Origin: Candidatus Dojkabacteria bacterium
Lineage (GTDB): Bacteria; Patescibacteriota; Dojkabacteria; GCA-002793355
Assembly (NCBI GenBank): GCA_015489555.1
Contig: WFZN01000028.1
Location: 1-25,849 of the forward strand
DNA length: 25,849 nucleotides
Direction of reading: 5' to 3'
Numbering within the stretch: position 1 is the first letter of the stretch; each line of letters opens with the position of its first letter. Shown piece by piece: positions 6,336 through 14,112 of this stretch. The notes below the pieces were generated by a model. It was not told the origin of the DNA. It ran no database searches and was given only the letters and a program-made list of their open reading frames with translations. Made by a program: the position numbers and the translations under genes.

Positions 6336-6893
6336 ATGGTTAAACCAGTAAGCTCTGAGATCCCTTACGATACAGTCAATTTACTATATAACAATGTGTT
6401 CGTACTGTCACAGTTGGAGAAATTCCTTTTGTATGTGTCGTACTATCTAAGGTATATAGTTATGATAGTTGAAGCAGTTATTGTAGTGATATTCGTGGTA
6501 CACGCTATGTATGATTCTACGCTTTTAAAACTTGAACGTAAAATAGAAGCATATGTCAATTATTTCAAGAACAATACGGCTGAAGAATCTCACGTAAGAT
6601 ATGTGTTGGGCTTAAATGGAGATTTATTAAAAATCGATCGTGAGAGATATTCCTTATACGAATTAAATAACAAGGTATTAAAACTCGTACCGTCGGGTGT
6701 AGTAGTAAAGAGTGTTTCCTTCTCGGGTAAAGACGTATCATTAAGGGGTAGTGGGGAGTCGTTTTTGGCGGTTGCAAAGCTGCAGGAGAATATTCGCAAC
6801 TCGGTTTTTATAGATAAAAATAGTGTCTATTTCAATGTTACACGCAAACCTCAAGGAGAGGTGGAGTGGGAGGTAAATTTTAAATTTGAATAG
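6336..6893 (+). CDS. PilN-like type IV pilus assembly membrane protein
   Basis: The 185-aa protein has a short cytoplasmic N-terminus, one membrane helix (about residues 39-60, IVMIVEAVIVVIFVV), a coiled region, and a ferredoxin-like C-terminal domain with the PilN signature pattern VPSGVVVKSVSFSGKDVSLR followed by a helix and strand. PilN pairs with PilO as the inner-membrane alignment complex linking the pilus motor to the periplasm. I chose the ATG at 6336 over the longer reading frame because the promoter TATACT is 7 nt upstream and overlaps the alternative N-terminus. The next gene starts 3 nt after its stop. PilM, PilQ, the ATPases and PilC are not in the window. Similarity is at fold and position level; T2SS GspL-type proteins are an alternative. 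Confidence 0.65.
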   Translation: MVKPVSSEIPYDTVNLLYNNVFVLSQLEKFLLYVSYYLRYIVMIVEAVIVVIFVVHAMYDSTLLKLERKIEAYVNYFKNNTAEESHVRYVLGLNGDLLKIDRERYSLYELNNKVLKLVPSGVVVKSVSFSGKDVSLRGSGESFLAVAKLQENIRNSVFIDKNSVYFNVTRKPQGEVEWEVNFKFE

Positions 6894-6896
6894 GTC

Positions 6897-7514
6897 ATGT
6901 CTAAAAAGAGTAGTAATGTAATAAAAATTTCTTTAGCTACAAATGGTTTTGTTATAGTATTTATTTTCCTTTTGATCATTTTGGTCATAAGGCCTGCAAT
7001 GACCGAAATTTTTAGGTTACGTAAAAGGTATGCAGAGTATAATCGCGTTTATACGGAGCTATCACGTAAATATGACCAACTTGAGCGTTATAGAGGGGCT
7101 CTCCTAACTAATGATGAGCTTTTGCATAAACTAAACTTCGTCTTCCCTTATGATTATAATTATTCCTATCTTGCAAGATACCTTCAGTATTTAGTCGAAG
7201 ATAAACTGGATTCAAAGATAATAAGTATAGGTTATAACAAGAATGTTAATACAAAATTGGTTCAAAAATTCAGAAAATCAGGAATTACGCGCGTAGAGCC
7301 TGTTACATTTTATATAACTATAGAGGGAGACTTAACTTCCATGTTAGACTTTGTACGCCTTCTTGAGCAAAGCCCTTTTATGCCCCAGGTATTAATGATA
7401 AATTATGAACTAAATAACAAGAAGATAGATAATAAAGAAACATATACTATAACATTTGTAGTATATAAAACCAAAAGGGTAATATCTTATAAAGACATGT
7501 ATGACATACGTTGA
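6897..7514 (+). CDS. PilO-like type IV pilus assembly membrane protein
   Basis: A 205-aa bitopic protein: membrane helix at about residues 13-33 (FVIVFIFLLIILVI), coiled coil at about 35-65 (RLRKRYAEYNRVYTELSRKYDQLERY), then a PilO-type ferredoxin-like domain (about 85-195) with the typical FYITIEGDLTSMLDFVRLLE motif of a strand followed by the helix that measures lateral contacts. It follows the PilN-like gene by 3 nt, as in pilMNO operons, and its last 14 nt overlap the next gene. The order and architecture support a PilN-PilO heterodimer in the cytoplasmic membrane. Confidence 0.7.
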   Translation: MSKKSSNVIKISLATNGFVIVFIFLLIILVIRPAMTEIFRLRKRYAEYNRVYTELSRKYDQLERYRGALLTNDELLHKLNFVFPYDYNYSYLARYLQYLVEDKLDSKIISIGYNKNVNTKLVQKFRKSGITRVEPVTFYITIEGDLTSMLDFVRLLEQSPFMPQVLMINYELNNKKIDNKETYTITFVVYKTKRVISYKDMYDIR

Positions 7515-7806
7515 TACACCAACTCAGAAAAAACTCCGAGAGTATTTCAAATTGTTAATTATGGGAGGCATAGTATTGGTGGTTACACTAATTGTCGTAG
7601 AAATTTATTGGATAAGCAGAAAGCGGGTTGATATTGTAAGTGAGGCTCACAGCTACCTGATGCCATTGCCTGAGTCAGTAAGTTTAGACTTTCTTTTAGA
7701 AAAAGCAAATGCTGTAGAAGATGAGGAACCCGCCTTAAGCGCTTGGTTTAGCCTTATAGATACAAAAAAGCTCGGAGATACTGCCCAAACTCAAAGGGGA
7801 AACTAA
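7501..7806 (+). CDS. Small bitopic membrane protein, third gene of the pilN/pilO-like cluster
   Basis: A 101-aa protein with a basic cytoplasmic N-terminus (TQKKLREYFK), one membrane helix (about residues 19-41, LIMGGIVLVVTLIVVEIYWI), and a polar C-terminal region of about 60 residues containing a PLPESVSLDFLLEKA stretch. It starts inside the pilO-like gene (14-nt overlap), so it is translationally coupled and probably acts in the same complex. It occupies the position of PilP, but I see no lipobox and no PilP similarity. No known family recognised. It converges on def with 8 nt between the stops. Confidence 0.6.
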   Translation: MTYVDTPTQKKLREYFKLLIMGGIVLVVTLIVVEIYWISRKRVDIVSEAHSYLMPLPESVSLDFLLEKANAVEDEEPALSAWFSLIDTKKLGDTAQTQRGN

Positions 7807-7814
7807 AATAGGAT

Positions 7815-8354
7815 TTATAATGTAGAGGGCTGTTTGTCAGTTATTAGGATTCCTTGTAGGTGGTCGTACTCGTGCTGTACTACCCTAGCATCAAAGCTTT
7901 TTAGGGTTTGTCTTTGTCTGTTTCCGTTAATAGTTATGTAAGATATCTTTATTTTATAAGCCCGAGTAACAGGAACAGTTGTATTGGGGATGCTCAAACA
8001 CCCTTCCGTATCGGTTACCGTTTTATGACCCAAATATGAAAGTTTGGGGTTTACAAACAGTTCCCATTGATTATTAATATGGGCTACGAATGCATTCGCT
8101 AATATACCAATTTGTACCGCAGACAATCCGACGCCTTCCATCTTTACTTGGGTGGGGGCAGACATCACGGCATTGTATAATAAATTAAACAGGAGTTTTA
8201 GAATGCTACTATCGTGAGTGTTTATAGGTTTTGAGGGTGTGTGTAAGATTCTATTATGTTTAAGGTTTTTCACAGTAAGAATCCTGGGGGTATTGGCTTT
8301 TAAAAGCTTGAATTCATGGCTAAGATATGGTTTTAGGCTATCTGGTATTTGCAT
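7815..8354 (-). CDS. def: Peptide deformylase
   Basis: Removes the N-formyl group from nascent proteins; a cytosolic metal-dependent enzyme working at the ribosome exit. All three family motifs are intact: GVGLSAVQIG (motif 1), EGCLS (motif 2, Cys metal ligand) and VVQHEYDHLQG (motif 3, two His ligands and catalytic Glu). The 179 aa are normal length; the C-terminus is short. An upstream GTG at 8369 would add five residues, but the ATG at 8354 has TATCAT 5 nt before it, in keeping with the other leaderless starts here, so I prefer it. It diverges from aspS across a 215-nt spacer containing an inverted-repeat element. Confidence 0.93.
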   Translation of the reverse strand: MQIPDSLKPYLSHEFKLLKANTPRILTVKNLKHNRILHTPSKPINTHDSSILKLLFNLLYNAVMSAPTQVKMEGVGLSAVQIGILANAFVAHINNQWELFVNPKLSYLGHKTVTDTEGCLSIPNTTVPVTRAYKIKISYITINGNRQRQTLKSFDARVVQHEYDHLQGILITDKQPSTL

Positions 8355-8359
8355 ACTGT

Positions 8360-8365
8360 ATGATA
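8360..8365 (-). promoter_or_regulatory. Candidate -10 box of def
   Basis: Reads TATCAT on the minus strand, 5 nt before the def ATG. No clear -35. Same spacing as the other leaderless candidates. Confidence 0.35.
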
Positions 8366-8408
8366 TCACGCGTTTATTGGTTTTATCTTTGCCAGTTTTG
8401 GCTTGTAC

Positions 8409-8522
8409 AGGGCGTGGGGCGAAACGTTTTTAAGTTTCTTGGTTATACATTCCAAATCCGTTTATTTTAACACCTTGCCCGGGTTAAAGTTCCCAAAACT
8501 CTTGTGTTTCGCCCCACGCCCT
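8409..8522. repeat. 114-nt inverted-repeat element between def and aspS
   Basis: The left arm AGGGCGTGGGGCGAAAC (8409-8425) and right arm GTTTCGCCCCACGCCCT (8506-8522) pair perfectly over 17 bp and enclose 80 nt. The arms are GC-rich while the interior is AT-rich. Inside, AGTT-TC-TTGG can pair with CCAAAACT, and TTTAAC-A-CC / GG-GTTAAA forms a hairpin with a TTGCCC loop (about 8476-8499), giving three stacked stems. The element lies between the def -10 and the aspS -35 and contains no reading frame of note. It may be a structured RNA, a palindromic mobile element, or a regulatory or insulating structure; I do not recognise a known RNA family. Confidence 0.6.
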
Positions 8523-8530
8523 ACATTAAT

Positions 8531-8559
8531 TTGTCAAATTTAATTGTACAGTGTATAAT
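8531..8559 (+). promoter_or_regulatory. aspS promoter
   Basis: TTGTCA (8531-8536), a 17-nt spacer and a perfect TATAAT (8554-8559), then 10 nt and the ATG at 8570. This is the best sigma-70 consensus in the window. The expected leader is only a few nucleotides. The -35 begins 8 nt after the right arm of the inverted-repeat element. Confidence 0.75.
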
Positions 8560-8569
8560 AGAAACACTT

Positions 8570-9904
8570 ATGGACAGGAGAGTGGTATCCCACAATCTAG
8601 AAAAATTTATCGGTAAGCGGGTTCATACACGTGGATGGCTCCATAAAGTGCGTGATATAGGCAAGATCATCTTTTTGGTGCTTCGCGATCGGGGTGGGAT
8701 ATTTCAGGTTGTGGTAGAGGCTGATAGTGAGAAAAAGAAGGTTAGGGGTTTACAGCCTGGGAGTGTCCTATACATAGAGGGGGATGTTGTTAAAACAGGG
8801 AGAGACCAACCAAGGGTTGAGTTGAAAGATCCCGATATAACGGTAAAGGTGCCTGTTACCAAGGTTCCTCCTATTAAGTATTATTTACCGGAGCTAGATG
8901 TAAATCTTGATACCGAACTTCAGTATAGGGCTCTTTCAATACGAAATCCTAAGAAGGCTTTTATATTCAAGATTCAAGCCGAGTTACTGAAAAATTTGCG
9001 TAATGCATTTGAAAAACATGAATTCGTAGAGTTTAGGCCAGCAACTCTTATGGCAACGCCATCTGAAAGCGGTGCTGACGTGTTTGAGGTGAATTTTTTT
9101 GATAAAAGGGTTGTGTATCTTGCCCAAAGCCCTCAGTTCTATAAGCAGATTATGTTGGGGGCTTTTGAGCGTGTATATTCTGTAAGTTCTGTATTTAGGG
9201 CGGAAAAGCATGATACCTCAAGGCATTTGTTAGAGATTACTCAAATAGACGGCGAATTGGCATTTATAGATGACTATATGGAAGCTGTCGATATTGCAGA
9301 AGAAATATTAAAAGAAGCAATTGTAAGTGTATACGATAACTTTGCGCATGACTTTGAGAAGTTTGGTTATCCCGTACTTGCTGGTATAGATAAGGAATGG
9401 CCAAGATTAAAAGTAAAGGAGATCTTGCACATAATTGAGAAACAAACTGGTAAGTCAGCAAACCGCGTAGAGTTGGACCTTGACCCAGAAGATGAGAAAA
9501 TTATCGGTGAATATGTCTTGAAAAAATACGGTACTCCTTTTGTTTGGGCAATAAATTTTAAGGCAGATAAAAATCCGTATACTAAAAACGATCCAAATAA
9601 TCCGGATGAATCATTGAGTTATGATTTAATTTTTGCTGGATTGGAGGTTTTGTCCGGTACGTGGCGTATTAATAATTTTGAAGAGTTGAAAAGTAGGCTG
9701 GCAAAGATAACTAAAGATATAAAACAATATGAATTCTATCTGCAGGCATTTAAATATGGTATGCCAGAAGAGGCTGGTTTTTCTTACGGTTTGGAGCGTT
9801 TAACCAAACAACTTTTTGGTTTATCAAACATAAGAGAAGCAACACTGTTTCCGACTGATTTAAAGCGCGTTGGAGGGCAGCCTATTTCAAGAATAGATAT
9901 ATAA
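8570..9904 (+). CDS. aspS: Aspartyl-tRNA synthetase, archaeal/eukaryal type
   Basis: Class II synthetase charging tRNA-Asp (and possibly tRNA-Asn). The 444-aa protein has an N-terminal OB-fold anticodon domain (residues 1-105, RGWLHKVRDIGKIIFLVLRDR) and a catalytic domain with AQSPQFYKQ, motif 2 FRAEKHDTSRHLLE and motif 3 YGLERLTKQL...NIREATLFPTD. It lacks the bacterial GAD insertion and is far shorter than the ~590-aa bacterial type, so it belongs to the archaeal-type (AspRS2) group. The usual FPRD near motif 3 is FPTD. His follows GWL in the OB fold, where non-discriminating archaeal enzymes tend to have Trp; this hints at, but does not prove, tRNA-Asp specificity. The ATG at 8570 is chosen because the promoter lies immediately upstream and inside the longer reading frame. 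Confidence 0.93.
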   Translation: MDRRVVSHNLEKFIGKRVHTRGWLHKVRDIGKIIFLVLRDRGGIFQVVVEADSEKKKVRGLQPGSVLYIEGDVVKTGRDQPRVELKDPDITVKVPVTKVPPIKYYLPELDVNLDTELQYRALSIRNPKKAFIFKIQAELLKNLRNAFEKHEFVEFRPATLMATPSESGADVFEVNFFDKRVVYLAQSPQFYKQIMLGAFERVYSVSSVFRAEKHDTSRHLLEITQIDGELAFIDDYMEAVDIAEEILKEAIVSVYDNFAHDFEKFGYPVLAGIDKEWPRLKVKEILHIIEKQTGKSANRVELDLDPEDEKIIGEYVLKKYGTPFVWAINFKADKNPYTKNDPNNPDESLSYDLIFAGLEVLSGTWRINNFEELKSRLAKITKDIKQYEFYLQAFKYGMPEEAGFSYGLERLTKQLFGLSNIREATLFPTDLKRVGGQPISRIDI

Positions 9905-9919
9905 TATACAAGATAGTTT

Positions 9920-10741
9920 ATGGCAAAAAAATCAAAGGGCAAAAAGGACCATATTGAGATCAACTTATTTTGGGTGGTGTTTGCAATCTTTTTTGTATTC
10001 TTAGTAGTTTGGATATTTAGGCGTTTAAGTACGGGGCACTCGGTTAATATGGGTGACGTGTCACAATATATGGTAGTGCCTTCAAAATTCGATGAGGACC
10101 CTGTGCTAGGAGACATAAACAAAGCTAAGTTTCTTGTATTTGAGTATTCGGATTTTGCTTGTCCGGTATGTCAGAGGTTTAGAGTAAAAGAATTCCCAGT
10201 TATAAAGGAATATGTGCTTAAACATGGTGGAGCCTGGGTTGGTAAGTATTTTGTAGCTGTACCTTCTCACAAGATCGTAGCTGAGCCTGCTATGGTTGTA
10301 GCTACCTGTGTTAAATTGGTAGCTGGTAATAGCGTTTATTGGCAGTTTTCTCAAAAGGTCTACGAAGGGCTTTATAATAATAAGATTCCGACAATACCTC
10401 TTGACAAGTACTATAGTTATCTTGTAAAATTAGCAGAACTGCCCTTTGAACAAGAGAGCGCTGTAAATGAGTGTTTAGATAAATATGGGGGGGATCCCTC
10501 AAAAATATATAGCCAGAGCCAGGCATTCGTTGAAAAAGAAATAGGCGACACGCTGTTGCCGGCAGGATATAACGGAATAAAAAAACCCGTTAAGTTAAAG
10601 CAGGTCGGGTTAGGAACTCCTATGTTTGTAGTATGTACAAGTCTTATAGATAACCAATGCAGGGGATACCCCATACTCGGTTATAAACAGGCCGATGAAT
10701 TTATATCTGTAATAGAAAAAGTTGTAAACAGCAAAAGATAA
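9920..10741 (+). CDS. Membrane-anchored DsbA-like thiol oxidoreductase
   Basis: A 273-aa protein: Lys-rich cytoplasmic N-terminus, one membrane anchor (about residues 14-36, NLFWVVFAIFFVFLVVWIF), then an extracytoplasmic thioredoxin fold of the DsbA/BdbD group. The active site is CPVC (Cys81, Cys84) in EYSDFACPVCQRF, with the cis-Pro loop as GTPMFVV near the C-terminus. Further cysteines (ATCVK, NECLDK, and a pair in VVCTSLIDNQC) may form structural disulfides. It probably makes or shuffles disulfides in exported proteins such as surface and pilus subunits. It begins 15 nt after the aspS stop; a TATAAT overlapping that stop could drive it separately. No partner DsbB/VKOR is in the window. rpoB follows after 22 nt. 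Confidence 0.88.
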   Translation: MAKKSKGKKDHIEINLFWVVFAIFFVFLVVWIFRRLSTGHSVNMGDVSQYMVVPSKFDEDPVLGDINKAKFLVFEYSDFACPVCQRFRVKEFPVIKEYVLKHGGAWVGKYFVAVPSHKIVAEPAMVVATCVKLVAGNSVYWQFSQKVYEGLYNNKIPTIPLDKYYSYLVKLAELPFEQESAVNECLDKYGGDPSKIYSQSQAFVEKEIGDTLLPAGYNGIKKPVKLKQVGLGTPMFVVCTSLIDNQCRGYPILGYKQADEFISVIEKVVNSKR

Positions 10742-10763
10742 AATAACTTAATTATTGTCAATA

Positions 10764-13700
10764 ATGAGTATCTCATACAAATCTGACCGTATTAATCTTA
10801 CGGATGTATCCTTAGATATCCCTTCTTTCCAAGGGTTTTTTGAACTTATTGAGGAGTCATATAATCGTTTTTTGAATGAAGGGCTGTGGAAGGCAATACA
10901 GTCGATAAACCCTATTACAGACACACTGGGGCGTATGTGGAGAGTCGAGTTTTTAGACTATGAGATACGAGAACCGGAACATACACTAGAAGAAGCTAGA
11001 ATGTATGATTTAACATATTCGTACCCGGTTTATGTAGACGTAAAGCTTACTAACCTGCAAAGTGGTAAGCAGCAGCGTCAAACAGTATTTTTTGGACATA
11101 TTCCTGCTTTAACGCGGGAAGGGTATTTCGTTATCCATGGTGTTATTAGAATAGTTCGCCCTCAGATTCTTAAGGCTCCGGGTATTATGTTTGAGAAGGG
11201 TAAGGTTAGTCCTAGTAATCCAAATAAGTATATTGCCAGGTTGGTACCTCAGATAGGTACCTGGTACAGCATTGAGATGAATCGTAAAAACATTGTAATG
11301 GTTTCACTTGGGCGCCAAAGCCGTAAAATATTATTTACAACGTTGTTAAGAGCTCTAAAAGGATATAACACAGCTGAAATAAAGAGACTGTTTGATGAGG
11401 TAGATAAGTGGGGATATATAGAATCTACCTTACAGATGGACAAAAATCGCTCTCAAGAAGATGCAGTATTTGAAATATATTCCAAATTAAGACCTAATGA
11501 GATGGTAACATATGATAGGGCATATCGTTTTATTAGGTCTTTGCTGTTTAGTAAGACCAGGTTTAATCTTGGTGAGGTTGGAAGGTACCAATTAAATGTA
11601 AAGCTGGGTTTAGATTTTAAAAAGGCAAGATTATATACGAAAGATTTGGTCGAAGCTGTAAAGAGATTGATTCTTATCAATAGGGGGCAGTTTCCACCTG
11701 AGGATCCATTTGACTTGTCAAATAGAAGAGTAAGAATGGTAGGGGAGTTGTTAACTGATCTTATGGTAGATGTAATGCAAAAATTTGAAAGGGCAGTAAA
11801 AGACAGAATGAGTAGATACGGAGCATCGGCAGAGGGGCTAAAACCAGCAGCTTTTGTTCCTTCTAAGATTATTACCTCCCAAATAGAGTCGTTTTTGGGT
11901 TTGAATCCTTTATCAAAATTTTTGGGCCAAAATAATATATTCGAACATATAGAGGAATTGCGCAGAATAACTGCTAAAGGGAGGGGAGGACTAACCTCTG
12001 ATAACGCCACAGCTCAGGCGCGTGATGTACATTACTCCCATTTTTCAAGATTAGGTATTGCTTCTCCAGAAGGGTTAAACGCCGGTTTAATTAGTCACCT
12101 TGCAATACTTGCTAGAGTAAATAAGTATGGTTTTATCGAGGCTCCATTTAGAAGATTAAAAAGAGAGGTAAAAAACGACGGTAAAAGCTCTTTAAACCGT
12201 ATTTTAGCGGAAGACATAGAAAATAATGGTAAAGTAATAGCTCAGAAGGGTACCTTAATAGATAAACCATTAGCCCAGAAGCTAGCAAAGCTAAAAGACA
12301 AAAAGACATTAAGGGTGTATCCTTTTGAAACCGACAAGATTGATTATCTTTCTTATCATGAAGAAACCAAATATTGGATAGGCGTTTCTACATATAAAAA
12401 GGACGAACATGGTAACTATTTGCCAGATCTGGTGCTGTTAAGACATAACGGTGAGTATCACTTTGGATCCACGGAACATATGGACTACGTAGATGTTAAA
12501 CCATGGCAGGTATGTAGTGTAGGCGAGGCTTTGATACCGTTTGTGGATAGAACATATTCCTACCGTGCCGCTGTGGGAGCAAACATGCAGAGGCAGGCTT
12601 TACCACCCGTGTTTACGGAAGCACCTTCTGTGGGAACGGGAACCGAAGAGCTCGTTGCAAGGTATAGCAGAAAAGCAATATACGCTCCTGAGGATGGGGA
12701 AGTAACATATGCGGATGCTAACTATGTGATTTTTAAAGGCAAGAGCGGTAAGAAATATGAATTTACGATAAAGAACTTTGTTCAGACTAATGACAAAGTA
12801 GCTGAGACACAAAAGGTACGTGTAAAACCCAGAACTAAGGTTAAGAAGGGGGACCTACTTGTTGATGGGCCAAGTATGCAAAATGGGGAACTTGCCCTAG
12901 GTCGTGAGATACTGGCTGCTGTAATGCCGTTTGAAGGATATAACTATGAAGATGGTTTCGCGGTTTCAGAGAGGATACTAAAGGAAGATACATTCACCAC
13001 CGTAAAGATTCATATGTTTACCCAAGACTTAAGGGAGACGTTATTGGGACCAGAGATTTTGACAGCAGATATTCCAAATGTAAACCCTAAGTTGTTACGT
13101 AATCTTACCCGTGAGGGCATAGTACGGGTCGGAGCTTTAGTTGAAGGCGGAGACATACTAGCTGGTATCATTGCTCAAAAGGCTGATAAGCAGCTTAGCC
13201 CGGAAGAACTTTTGTTACGAGCAGTTTTTGGTGAACTTAGCAAAGAGGTTAAAAACAACTCTTTACGCTTGCCGCACGGTATGAAGGGGATAGTGATTAG
13301 AACAGAGGTTTTATCACGTGAGAAGGGACACCCATTACCAGCTGGGGTAATGAAGCGGGTAAAGGTATGGGTAGCAGAGTTAAAACGAGTAGAGGTTGGT
13401 GATAAGTTCTCCGGTTTATATGGTGATAAGGGTACAGTTGCACAAATCTTTCCTGAGGAGGATATGCCTTATACGAGGGATGGTAGACCAATAGACATAG
13501 CTATTTCTCCGCTTCTTGTGAAGCGAATGAATATGGGTATCTTGCCTCAGCTTATGTACGCAAATCTAGCGCGCGCATTGGGGGTTAAATTGGTTGTGCC
13601 TCCATTTGCAAAAATCAATAAACGAAAGTTGGATGACTTGATAAACAAGGTGGATCAAGTTAAATTGTACAAGCAAGAATTATGGGATGGGCGTACAGGT

Positions 13701-14090
13701 GAAAAACTAGATAATGTTGTAACAGTTGGTTATAAGTATATGTTGCGATTAAAGCATTTGGCATCAGATAAAATGGCAGCGCGTTCAACTGGCCCGTATT
13801 CTGTGGTTACTATGCAGCCTGTAGGTGGTAAGTCTCATATGGGTGGTCAAAGATTTGGAGAAATGGAAGTTTGGGTACTTGAAGCTCATAATGCCCCATA
13901 TACTCTACAGGAGATGTTAACTATTAAATCTGATGATGTTCAGGGGAGAACCGCAGCTTACAAATCTATATTAACCGGTGAGAAGATACAGCTGCGCAAT
14001 ATCCCAGAAACTTTCTACGTGCTATTACGCGAGCTTAACTCATTGGGAATCAAGGTAGACGTTAAAAAAGAAAAGATAATAGATAAATAA
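10764..14090 (+). CDS. rpoB: RNA polymerase beta subunit
   Basis: The core polymerase subunit forming half of the active-site cleft. At about 1108 aa it is much shorter than the 1342-aa E. coli protein because lineage-specific insertions are absent. Conserved blocks include GYNYEDGFAVSE (E. coli 813/814 acidic pair), VGDKFSGLYGDKG (active-site Lys), and GGQRFGEMEVWVLEA...LTIKSDDVQGR near the C-terminus. The rifampicin pocket is strongly altered: by E. coli numbering Q513 is Lys, D516 is Gly, H526 is Glu and S531 is Thr, and the downstream PIETPEG reads IASPEG with one residue fewer. I use the ATG at 10764; a TTG three codons earlier is possible. The gene precedes rpoC by 22 nt. The ribosomal stalk genes that normally precede rpoB are replaced by the DsbA-like gene. 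Confidence 0.97.
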   Translation: MSISYKSDRINLTDVSLDIPSFQGFFELIEESYNRFLNEGLWKAIQSINPITDTLGRMWRVEFLDYEIREPEHTLEEARMYDLTYSYPVYVDVKLTNLQSGKQQRQTVFFGHIPALTREGYFVIHGVIRIVRPQILKAPGIMFEKGKVSPSNPNKYIARLVPQIGTWYSIEMNRKNIVMVSLGRQSRKILFTTLLRALKGYNTAEIKRLFDEVDKWGYIESTLQMDKNRSQEDAVFEIYSKLRPNEMVTYDRAYRFIRSLLFSKTRFNLGEVGRYQLNVKLGLDFKKARLYTKDLVEAVKRLILINRGQFPPEDPFDLSNRRVRMVGELLTDLMVDVMQKFERAVKDRMSRYGASAEGLKPAAFVPSKIITSQIESFLGLNPLSKFLGQNNIFEHIEELRRITAKGRGGLTSDNATAQARDVHYSHFSRLGIASPEGLNAGLISHLAILARVNKYGFIEAPFRRLKREVKNDGKSSLNRILAEDIENNGKVIAQKGTLIDKPLAQKLAKLKDKKTLRVYPFETDKIDYLSYHEETKYWIGVSTYKKDEHGNYLPDLVLLRHNGEYHFGSTEHMDYVDVKPWQVCSVGEALIPFVDRTYSYRAAVGANMQRQALPPVFTEAPSVGTGTEELVARYSRKAIYAPEDGEVTYADANYVIFKGKSGKKYEFTIKNFVQTNDKVAETQKVRVKPRTKVKKGDLLVDGPSMQNGELALGREILAAVMPFEGYNYEDGFAVSERILKEDTFTTVKIHMFTQDLRETLLGPEILTADIPNVNPKLLRNLTREGIVRVGALVEGGDILAGIIAQKADKQLSPEELLLRAVFGELSKEVKNNSLRLPHGMKGIVIRTEVLSREKGHPLPAGVMKRVKVWVAELKRVEVGDKFSGLYGDKGTVAQIFPEEDMPYTRDGRPIDIAISPLLVKRMNMGILPQLMYANLARALGVKLVVPPFAKINKRKLDDLINKVDQVKLYKQELWDGRTGEKLDNVVTVGYKYMLRLKHLASDKMAARSTGPYSVVTMQPVGGKSHMGGQRFGEMEVWVLEAHNAPYTLQEMLTIKSDDVQGRTAAYKSILTGEKIQLRNIPETFYVLLRELNSLGIKVDVKKEKIIDK

Positions 14091-14112
14091 AATAAATTGG
14101 CATGGTCGCTAT

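Noticed and set aside
11453..12010. 185-aa minus-strand frame inside rpoB
   Set aside because: Shadow frame over a conserved rpoB segment with no motif of its own.
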